From NCBI GenBank assembly GCA_937902865.1, contig CALFNJ010000632.1, positions 1 to 6,523 of the forward strand: a stretch of 6,523 nt of DNA, read 5' to 3'. Of this stretch, positions 1 to 5,205 are shown piece by piece. The stretch's first letter is position 1. Each line of letters starts with the position of its first letter. The notes beneath the pieces were generated by a model that had not been told where the DNA came from, did no database searches, and was given only the letters and a program-made list of their open reading frames with translations. Made by a program: the position numbers and the translations under genes. Source of the stretch: an uncultured Opitutaceae bacterium. GTDB taxonomy: Bacteria; Verrucomicrobiota; Verrucomicrobiia; Opitutales; Opitutaceae.

Positions 1-974
1 ATCTTGAGCTGCCCGAGATTATCCGCCCGGCCCGCGATCTCCTGGAAGGCGACGGCGATCAGCTGTTCCGGCTTCATGCCGGCGTTGGCCAGGGCGGTGA
101 GCGTCCGGGCGTCGCCCGAACCGAGCGCCTTCATCGTCGCCTCGATGCCGTAGGCGCGCGCATCGGCCTCGGCGCGGGCGTTGAGCGCGGTCAGCTCGAC
201 CAGCTCCTTCTTTTTCTGCTCGAGCGCCACGTCCGCGGCCATCTCGGCTTCGTGCAACAGCCGCTGTTTCTCCTGCACGGCGCGGTCGGCATCCATCTTC
301 GTCTCGCGAATCTGGCGTTTCTTCAGCTCCACCGCGTTCTCCGTGTTGAGCTCGTTTTCCTTGATCGCGCGTTCGTTCTCCACCGCCGCATTCCGGCGGC
401 GGAAGATGGCCTCATCCGCTTCCTTCAGCAGCTGCTCGCGAGTCTCGGCTTCGAGCGCGCGCGCGGTTTCCGGCGTGGGTTTGATCGCGAGGATCGAGAA
501 GCCGAGGATCTTCAGGCCGAGCGCGGCCACCTCGGGCGAATCCTGCAGCTGCGGGCGGAGGGTCTCCACCAGCGCGTCCGACTCCCGCACGGCCTGCCGG
601 AGCGGACGGCGCTGGACCTGCGCGCGGGCCAGCACGTTCACGAGATTGATCAGGCGCTGGGGCAGTTTCTGCGGGTCGTCCGACGCGTAGCCCGCGCCGG
701 CGCGAACCAGCGTGAAGTTCATCAGGCCGGCCAGTTTCTTCGGATCGGCCACCTGGAAAGTCACCTGACCCTGGATGGTCACCGTCTGGAAGTCCGCCGT
801 GGTCTCCTCGAAAATGAACGGCACCTCGTCGCTCCCCGTGGGGACCGCAACGAGCGAGGTGGTCGGAGCGTAATAGAAGAACGCCAGGCCGTTGCCCTCG
901 CGGACGAGGCGGCCCTTGCGGTACTGCAGGAGATAGGTGGTGGGATCGACCTTGATGAAGCGTAATCCAAGCAT
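1..974 (-). CDS. SPFH/band 7 domain protein (C-terminus beyond window)
   Basis: The minus frame from the ATG at 974-972 stays open to the window edge, giving 324 residues without a stop. Residues 1-165 have the alternating beta/alpha pattern of an SPFH (stomatin/prohibitin/flotillin, band 7) domain: VTIQGQVTFQVADPKKL at about 65-81, then LINLVNVLARAQVQ, and ALGLKILGFSILAIKPTPE at about 151-169, the usual end of the domain. Residues 170-275 are a long, charged Glu/Lys/Arg/Ala-rich coiled coil, as in SPFH oligomers. Residues 276-324 (ATMKALGSGDARTL, AGMKPEQLIAVAFQEIA) look like the start of the C-terminal assembly region. No hydrophobic N-terminal anchor or signal peptide is visible, unlike stomatins, so it may be cytoplasmic or peripherally bound. 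The family scaffolds membrane microdomains or protein complexes; the partner is unknown. It starts 37 bp after the Nudix regulator gene and is probably cotranscribed with it. No clear Shine-Dalgarno sequence precedes the ATG. Confidence 0.88.
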   Translation of the reverse strand, partial: MLGLRFIKVDPTTYLLQYRKGRLVREGNGLAFFYYAPTTSLVAVPTGSDEVPFIFEETTADFQTVTIQGQVTFQVADPKKLAGLMNFTLVRAGAGYASDDPQKLPQRLINLVNVLARAQVQRRPLRQAVRESDALVETLRPQLQDSPEVAALGLKILGFSILAIKPTPETARALEAETREQLLKEADEAIFRRRNAAVENERAIKENELNTENAVELKKRQIRETKMDADRAVQEKQRLLHEAEMAADVALEQKKKELVELTALNARAEADARAYGIEATMKALGSGDARTLTALANAGMKPEQLIAVAFQEIAGRADNLGQLK

Positions 975-1011
975 AGCGGGAAGCGGTTGAGGTTGAAGGG
1001 ACGTGGACGGG

Positions 1012-1701
1012 CTAGAGTTCGAAATTGAAGCCCCGCTCCCGCAGCTGCTCATAGCGGGCACGGTTGAAGCGGTAGAACTGGGCCGCGCGGTGCGCGACAT
1101 CCTGCTGGTATTCGTCGAGGGGAACGAGGAGGTCCGTCGCGAGGATCTTCTTCCGGAAATTCCGCTTATCGAGCGGCTCCTCGAGCAGCGTTTCGTAGAG
1201 GCGCTGCAGGTCGCTCAGCGTGAATTTCTCCGGCAGCAGCTCGAAGCCGATCGGCTCGTAACGGATCTTCGCCTTCACTCGGCGCAGCGCGGTCTCGACG
1301 ATTTTCTCATGGTCGAACGCCAGCTTTGGCAAATCCGCCACGGCGAACCAGGCCACCTCGCTCGCGTCGCTGGCCGCCACCACGTGATAGGCATTCAGCT
1401 TTACCAAGGCGTAGTAGGCGACGCTGATGACCCGTTCCCGCGGATCACGCTCCGGTTCGCCGAAGGTGTACAGCTGCTCGAGATAGAGGCGGTCGATGCC
1501 AGTCTCCTCCGCCAGCTCGCGGCGAACCCCCTGGTCCAGGCTTTCGTGCATCTGCACGAACCCGCCAGGCAAGGCCCACTGCCCCTTGAAGGGCTGCGCG
1601 AGCCGCTGCACGAGGAGAAGCTTCAGGTCGGCGTCATCGAATCCGAAGACGACGGCGTCCACGGTCACAGCGGGATGCGGATATTTGTAGGTGACGCTCA
1701 T
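1012..1701 (-). CDS. Nudix-domain transcriptional regulator (NrtR/AraR-like)
   Basis: The protein has 229 residues. Residues 8-140 form a Nudix hydrolase fold, with the complete Nudix box G-x5-E-x7-RE-U-x-EE-x-G-U at 47-69 (key residues G47, E53, R61, E62, E65, E66, G68). Residues 148-229 form a winged-helix region: LLPEKFTLSDLQRLYE at about 155-170, then LDKRNFRKKIL at about 177-187. This domain order and the 'LDKRNFRKKI' motif are typical of Nudix-related regulators such as NrtR (NAD metabolism, ADP-ribose ligand) and the Bacteroidetes AraR. Many of these have lost the catalytic box. Here it is intact, so a true hydrolase activity (ADP-ribose-like substrate) is possible. Two copies of a 17-bp palindrome lie 17-65 bp upstream and suggest autoregulation. 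The gene ends in TAG, 37 bp before the SPFH gene. The ligand cannot be told from the sequence: no NAD gene is in the window, and sugar genes lie upstream. Confidence 0.9.
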   Translation of the reverse strand: MSVTYKYPHPAVTVDAVVFGFDDADLKLLLVQRLAQPFKGQWALPGGFVQMHESLDQGVRRELAEETGIDRLYLEQLYTFGEPERDPRERVISVAYYALVKLNAYHVVAASDASEVAWFAVADLPKLAFDHEKIVETALRRVKAKIRYEPIGFELLPEKFTLSDLQRLYETLLEEPLDKRNFRKKILATDLLVPLDEYQQDVAHRAAQFYRFNRARYEQLRERGFNFEL

Positions 1702-1717
1702 GTGAATGAGACGAGAA

Positions 1718-1734
1718 AGTGTGTTTTAGACACT
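1718..1734. promoter_or_regulatory. Candidate operator, proximal copy (AGTGT-N7-ACACT)
   Basis: A perfect 5-bp inverted repeat, AGTGT at 1718-1722 and ACACT at 1730-1734, with a 7-bp spacer. It lies 17 bp upstream of the Nudix regulator's ATG. A second palindrome with the same arms and a different spacer lies 32 bp further upstream. Flanking bases are also shared (AA before, AAGAG after). A divergent spacer inside conserved arms is what a dimeric repressor site looks like. The most likely binder is the Nudix regulator itself (inference). Confidence 0.6.
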
Positions 1735-1749
1735 AAGAGTCAACAGAAA

Positions 1750-1766
1750 AGTGTCGGAAATACACT
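1750..1766. promoter_or_regulatory. Candidate operator, distal copy (AGTGT-N7-ACACT)
   Basis: Second copy of the palindrome: AGTGT at 1750-1754, spacer CGGAAAT, ACACT at 1762-1766, again followed by AAGAG. The 32-bp offset from the proximal copy is about three helical turns, placing both on the same DNA face. A TTGACT (minus strand, 1743-1738) between the two copies resembles a -35 box, but no good -10 box is seen at the right distance, so the promoter position is uncertain. Confidence 0.6.
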
Positions 1767-1798
1767 AAGAGGCGTCACGCCCTCCACTACCCTGAGAA

Positions 1799-1868
1799 AT
1801 TCAGAAGCCAGGAAGCCATGAAGCGGAGAAGCCTCCGGGATTGGTTCATGGCTTCCTGGCTTCTGAAT
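1799..1868. repeat. Perfect 24-bp inverted repeat, long hairpin
   Basis: Arms at 1799-1822 and 1845-1868 are exact reverse complements over 24 bp, with a 22-nt loop. The loop can form a small inner stem, CGGAG at 1824-1828 with CTCCG at 1833-1837. The left side is also periodic: GAAGC recurs at 1804, 1812, 1820 and 1828, exactly every 8 nt. On the minus strand the hairpin lies downstream of the fucosidase stop and upstream of the Nudix promoter, so it could end or stabilise the fucosidase transcript. It has no strong T-tract, so it is not a textbook intrinsic terminator. The form suggests a dispersed REP-like or MITE-like intergenic element. Confidence 0.8.
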
Positions 1869-1879
1869 CTAGTCCGAGA

Positions 1880-1915
1880 CGCAGAGATCCTTCCTCTTCC
1901 GATCCGATCTCTGCG
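1880..1915. repeat. 10-bp inverted repeat, second hairpin
   Basis: CGCAGAGATC at 1880-1889 and GATCTCTGCG at 1906-1915 are perfect reverse complements with a 16-nt pyrimidine-rich loop. It sits between the fucosidase stop and the 24-bp hairpin. Together the two make a double-hairpin region downstream of the fucosidase gene, consistent with transcript end or stability elements. No T-run follows on the minus strand. Confidence 0.6.
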
Positions 1916-1934
1916 CCTCCGCGCCTCTGTGCGA
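1909..1934. repeat. CTCTGCG/CACAGAGGC-type intergenic repeat
   Basis: The stretch CTCTGCGCCTCCGCGCCTCT and its continuation resembles a low-complexity intergenic repeat that I recall from many Verrucomicrobiota and Planctomycetota genomes. Its GCCTCTGTG (1923-1931) is the reverse complement of CACAGAGGC at 6513-6521, the only other such site in the window. It overlaps the right arm of the 10-bp inverted repeat. The family assignment is from memory and untested. Confidence 0.4.
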
Positions 1935-1948
1935 GACGGTTTGGATCC

Positions 1949-1963
1949 GGCTTCCTGACTCCT
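1949..1963. repeat. Degenerate echo of the 24-bp hairpin arm
   Basis: GGCTTCCTGACTCCT differs at two of 15 positions from GGCTTCCTGGCTTCT inside the right arm of the large hairpin (1850-1864). It reaches into the fucosidase stop codon (1962-1964). It may be a remnant of a second copy of the same element. Confidence 0.4.
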
Positions 1964-3707
1964 AACTTGTCGCCGTCAGGCCACGGCCGCTGATCTTCAG
2001 GCCGTAGGCGTAGTTGCCAACTTTCTGCTCGGGCAACATCACCGTCAGGCCAGCCGTATCGCGGCTGGTTTTGAGCGGATCACCCACCCCCAGCAGTTCG
2101 ACCCGCCCGATCGCGCCGGGCGCGTGCGGAGAGTTTTCCGCGAGCGAAGTGATGACGAGGCGGCCGCTGTCGGGCCAGCCCATGGCGAAGGCGTAGAGCG
2201 CGCCGCCTTTTTGCACGAAACGGAAATCCTGCGCCGTGTACGTGCGCACGTCCTGCGCGCCGCCGAAGCGGCCTTTTTCCGCGGGCGTCGTGACCGACGG
2301 GCCTTCGCCGTAAACTTTCCACGGACGCGTGCCGTGGATGCCTTCGGCGTTGCGGTCCATCCAGGCCGTGAACTCCGCGAGAAACTTCAGCTCGTCCGCG
2401 TCGGGCTCGCCGTGACCGGGCAGCGGGATGCTGAGCTGGAGGTTGCCGTTCTTGCTGACGATATCGACGAGCATCTGCGCGACCTGCGCGGCGGTCTTGT
2501 ACTTGTGCTGCTCGAAGAGGCTCCGCTGGTAATGCCACGAGCCGATGCAGGTGTCGGTCTGCCACGGCAGCGCCTCGCCGCCGTTGGTCACGCCGCGCTC
2601 GACGTCAAGGAGGAGCGCACGGCGCTGTTCGGCATTGAGGCCCTTCGTCGCGATCACCGCCTCGAGCTTTCCTTTGCGCGCGAGATTCCGGTTGTAAAAA
2701 TACGCCGCGAGCCGCAGGCCCACGTCGGTGGACGGATAAATCGGGAGCACCGTGTCGTCGAAATAGAGCAGGTCCGGTTCGTGCTGATCGATGAGATCGA
2801 CGGTGCGGCGGAAAAATTTCTCCGCGAAGGCCGGATCGATCGGCGGCGTGCCGGTCTGCCGCCAGTCATAATGACCCGCTTCGTGATACTGCGCATAGAG
2901 ATCCTGCGGATCGAGTCCGTCCCACCATTGCCCCTTGCCCCCATCCCGGCTGAGCAGGCCGTCGTACGGCACGCCCGCGAACGGTCCGTCCGGGTCGGCA
3001 TGCTGCGCGTCCTGGTACCAGCTCCAGGCGCGGTCGCCGTGACAGGTGAGCGCGAAGCGGAGACCGGCAGCGCGCGTGGCCTTGGCCCAGCCGGCGATGA
3101 GATCCTTCTTCGGACCGACGCGGACGGAATTCCACGGCTGATATTTCGAATCCCACAGATCCATGTTGTCGTGGTGATTCGCCATCGCCGCGAAGTACTT
3201 CGCGCCGGCCCGCTTGTAGAGTCCGACGAGATGTTCGGGATCCCAGCGCTCGGCCTTCCACTCATGGATCACGTCCTTGAAGCCGAATTTCGAAGGGTGC
3301 CCGTACTTCTCCACGTGAAATTTGTACGCCGCGTGCTTCGGCTGGTAGATGTGCTGCGCGTACCAGTCGCCCATCTCCGGCTGGCATTGCGGCCCCCAGT
3401 GCGCCCAGATACCGAGCTTCGCGTCGCGAAACCACTCCGGCACCGTGAACCCCGCCGCGAGCGATTCCCACGTGGGTTGAAACGGCCCCGCCGCCACGCC
3501 GAAACCTGCCGGAGCCGCGATCGGCACCGGCGCCGGCGGCAGCTTCACCGCCGGCACCGCCGCCGCCGTTGAGTCGGTGGGCGCAGCGCCCGCCGCCACC
3601 GCATTCGGATCATCCGCGGCGCGCAGCAGCGAGGGAAACGCGAGCGCACCGCCCGCAGCCAGCACCGAGCTCTTCAGGAAATCGCGACGGGAACGAGGAG
3701 TATTCAT
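1962..3707 (-). CDS. Alpha-L-fucosidase, GH29, Tat-exported
   Basis: The 581-residue protein should release terminal alpha-L-fucose from glycans outside the cytoplasm. The N-terminus has a twin-arginine signal: SRRDFLK at 6-12, hydrophobic stretch VLAAGGALAFPSLL at 15-28, likely cut after LRA at 30. An Ala/Pro-rich linker (about 31-75) follows. The GH29 catalytic domain starts with PEWFRDAKLGIWAHWGPQ (90-107) and GDWYAQHIY (113-121). NHHDNMDLWDSKYQPWN (177-193) is the conserved substrate-pocket region, with the HHD signature at 178-180. PDLLYFDD (311-318) matches the family's W-x-D nucleophile strand, which points to D317 as the nucleophile. PWQTDTCIGSWHY (381-393) is also typical. The C-terminus (about 460-581) looks like the beta-sandwich domain. 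Length fits the family. The gene lies 75 bp after the GH43 gene in the same direction and ends in TAG. No strong ribosome binding site is visible. Confidence 0.95.
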   Translation of the reverse strand: MNTPRSRRDFLKSSVLAAGGALAFPSLLRAADDPNAVAAGAAPTDSTAAAVPAVKLPPAPVPIAAPAGFGVAAGPFQPTWESLAAGFTVPEWFRDAKLGIWAHWGPQCQPEMGDWYAQHIYQPKHAAYKFHVEKYGHPSKFGFKDVIHEWKAERWDPEHLVGLYKRAGAKYFAAMANHHDNMDLWDSKYQPWNSVRVGPKKDLIAGWAKATRAAGLRFALTCHGDRAWSWYQDAQHADPDGPFAGVPYDGLLSRDGGKGQWWDGLDPQDLYAQYHEAGHYDWRQTGTPPIDPAFAEKFFRRTVDLIDQHEPDLLYFDDTVLPIYPSTDVGLRLAAYFYNRNLARKGKLEAVIATKGLNAEQRRALLLDVERGVTNGGEALPWQTDTCIGSWHYQRSLFEQHKYKTAAQVAQMLVDIVSKNGNLQLSIPLPGHGEPDADELKFLAEFTAWMDRNAEGIHGTRPWKVYGEGPSVTTPAEKGRFGGAQDVRTYTAQDFRFVQKGGALYAFAMGWPDSGRLVITSLAENSPHAPGAIGRVELLGVGDPLKTSRDTAGLTVMLPEQKVGNYAYGLKISGRGLTATS

Positions 3708-3750
3708 AAGGGCTCAATATTTGAAAAACCGACAGCGCATGGATCCGACC

Positions 3751-3784
3751 AAAATCGAAAATCGAGAATCCAAAATCGAAAATC
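3751..3784. repeat. Tandem AAAATCGAAAATC repeat, 21-bp period
   Basis: The 13-mer AAAATCGAAAATC occurs at 3751-3763 and again at 3772-3784, separated by GAGAATCC. The second copy runs into the GH43 stop codon (3785-3783). This AT-rich block fills much of the 75-bp gap between the two glycosidase genes and contrasts with the GC-rich surroundings. I recall similar blocks as dispersed intergenic repeats in Opitutaceae; this is not tested here. No strong hairpin is seen in it. Confidence 0.6.
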
Positions 3785-5093
3785 ACCGCGGCGCCGCAGC
3801 GCGCCGCCAGCGCGTCGGCGCCCCTGCGCGCAGCAAAAAGGCCGGCTGTTCGTCCGCCACGACGATCGAGCCGTCCGCCGCGAAATCGATCCGCACCAGC
3901 GCGGGCTTTTCGCGGAAGGGCGAGGCTTCGTCGTTGCCGAAATACGTGCAGTACCAGTGGCCGTCGTCCGCCTGGAAATAATTTCCCCCGCCGCCGCACG
4001 GCACGGCTTCCTGCCACTGGTGATACGGTCCGTAGAGACTGTCCGACACCATGACCGCCGAGCTGTACCGGCCATTGCGGCCGGTGGCGCGGTCGATGCC
4101 GCCGATGAAGATCGCGCCGCCGAGGTAGTACTTGCCGTTGCGCTTGAAGAGCGACGCGCCTTCGAGCGCCGCGCTCTGGCCGTTGCCCTGCTCCTTCGCC
4201 TTCGCGAGGCTGGCCGGATCGATCGCCACATCGTGGCCCGTGTCGGCGAAGCCGCTCATGTCGTCCTTCATGCGATAGATCGTCGAGCCACGGCCCCAGG
4301 TGAAATACACCGCGCCGTCCGTATCCTCGAACAGCGTGGCATCGATGCCGCCCGTCAGCTTTCCATTCGGCGAGAGGTCGACGTAGGGACCTTCCGCGCG
4401 ACCGGTCGCGCTCTTCAGCAAACCGGTGCCGCCATTGGGCCCGCCCGACATGCAGTAGCTCAGATAGTAATTGCCCTTGATGTAATGAATCTCGGGCGCC
4501 CACACGTACCGGCATTGCTTCTGCCACGTGCCGTCGCGATCGACGTCCCAGATCACGCCGCGATATTCCCAGTGCGCGAGGTCGCGGGAACGCCAGAGCT
4601 CGATCCCGTTGTTGCGGTCCCAGATGTTGTCGCCGGTCGAGCCGGTCATATAGAAGTAACCGTCGCCGCCCTTGCGAATGATCGTGTCGCGCAGGTGCAG
4701 CTCGAGCAGCGGACGCAGCGGCGGCATCAGGCCGAGCTCGATCACCTTGTCCGACGACGTGCCCTTCTCATCCCAGTCGAGCTGCCAGCCCGTCTTCGGC
4801 TGCGGCCCCTTGTAACGCACGCCCTCCCGGCCGGTGCGCCAGCCGCCAAGACCGTCGCCCTGCACCGCCTCGCCCGCGCCGCTCCAGCCGGAGTACACCG
4901 CCGCCGGGCTCGTGAACGGCGCCGCCGCCCGGTCCGGCTGCGGCCGAGCCGCGGTGGCCGGGGCTTTCGCCGTCTAGTTCGAGTTGAACGTCTCCGGTTT
5001 CGCGGCCGCCGGCTCGGCCGCGCTCGCGCCGAGCGCAGGGAAAATGGCCATGGCCAAAAGGAAAACGAGGACCGTCGAACGCGGGCAAATCAT
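3783..5093 (-). pseudogene. GH43 family glycosidase with in-frame TAG after the signal peptide
   Basis: One frame runs from ATG 5093-5091 to TGA 3785-3783. Codons 1-39 encode an export signal (MICPRST, hydrophobic core VLVFLLAMAIFPALG, cleavage near ASAA at 23-26). Codon 40 is TAG. The frame then stays open for 396 residues holding a GH43 five-bladed propeller. Counting from the ATG, the expected acids are present: base D136 in LRDTII, modulator D251 in GGIDATLFED, acid E311 in ALEGASLF. WAPEIHYIKGNYYLSYCMS is also typical. GH43 members cleave alpha-L-arabinofuranosides, beta-xylosides or beta-galactosides; the subfamily cannot be fixed here. The only start after the TAG is a GTG at 4898 (codon 66), which would give a 371-residue protein lacking the signal and lying in the cytoplasm. 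The intact downstream frame points to a recent nonsense change, a sequence error or readthrough. It is divergent from the XylR-like gene and upstream of the fucosidase. Confidence 0.85.
4974..4976 (-). other. Premature in-frame TAG in the GH43 gene
   Basis: The plus-strand CTA at 4974-4976 reads TAG on the minus strand, as codon 40 of the GH43 frame. It follows FNSN and precedes TAKAPATAARPQPD, a typical low-complexity linker. The frame is the same on both sides, so a single substitution (for example from CAG or TGG) would suffice and no frameshift is needed. The Nudix and fucosidase genes both end in TAG, which argues that it is a working stop in this genome. Confidence 0.9.
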
Positions 5094-5128
5094 CGGGGTG
5101 CGGGGGTTGGGTGCCGGGAACTAGGCAA

Positions 5129-5156
5129 ATGATTCCATCCGGAGACGAGGCAACAA
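5129..5156 (-). promoter_or_regulatory. Possible promoter for the GH43-GH29 genes
   Basis: On the minus strand TTGTTG (5156-5151) and AATCAT (5134-5129) are 16 bp apart and resemble weak -35 and -10 boxes (3 of 6 and 4 of 6 matches). This would give a leader of about 30 nt before the GH43 ATG. The 21-bp direct repeats end next to the -35 box, as expected for an AraC-family activated promoter, where weak core boxes are normal. Confidence 0.3.
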
Positions 5157-5157
5157 A

Positions 5158-5194
5158 CGTGTCTTTTCTGGCAATTTCCGTGCGTTTTTTGGCA
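5158..5194. promoter_or_regulatory. Direct-repeat candidate operator of the XylR-like regulator
   Basis: CGTGTCTTTTCTGGCA (5158-5173) and CGTGCGTTTTTTGGCA (5179-5194) match at 13 of 16 positions and are offset by exactly 21 bp. Two direct half-sites two helical turns apart is the arrangement used by AraC-family proteins (AraC I1/I2 spacing is 21 bp). They lie in the divergent region between the regulator and the GH43 gene. The right copy ends 11 bp before the regulator's ATG, and the left copy is 64 bp upstream of the GH43 ATG. One site could activate the glycosidases and repress the regulator (inference). Confidence 0.5.
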
Positions 5195-5205
5195 GGCTCG
5201 CCGAG

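Noticed and set aside
252..965. Long plus-strand open frame antisense to the SPFH gene
   Set aside because: Its translation has no recognisable domain and is rich in Arg/Leu/His as expected from reading GC-rich coding DNA backwards. The minus frame has a clear SPFH domain.
1738..1743. TTGACT as a firm -35 box of the Nudix gene
   Set aside because: It matches the consensus at five of six bases, but the sequence 16-18 bp downstream has no acceptable -10 box, so no promoter was called.
1799..1868. Insertion sequence or CRISPR unit at the 24-bp inverted repeat
   Set aside because: The arms enclose only 22 nt with no transposase, and there is no repeat-spacer series, so it is a hairpin or repeat element rather than an IS or array.
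2124..3572. 482-codon plus-strand open frame antisense to the fucosidase
   Set aside because: A shadow of the GH29 gene caused by high GC at codon third positions. The minus frame has full GH29 motifs and a Tat signal.
3610..4527. 305-codon minus-strand frame overlapping both glycosidase genes
   Set aside because: Different frame from the GH43 and GH29 genes, Arg-rich, with no family resemblance; it runs across the AT-rich repeat by chance.
4974..4976. TAG as pyrrolysine or a reassigned codon
   Set aside because: The Nudix and fucosidase genes both end in TAG with nothing family-like continuing after it, and GH43 enzymes are not known to need pyrrolysine.
3957..5132. 391-codon plus-strand open frame antisense to GH43
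   Set aside because: No domain seen. The opposite strand encodes a GH43 catalytic domain with all three catalytic acids.
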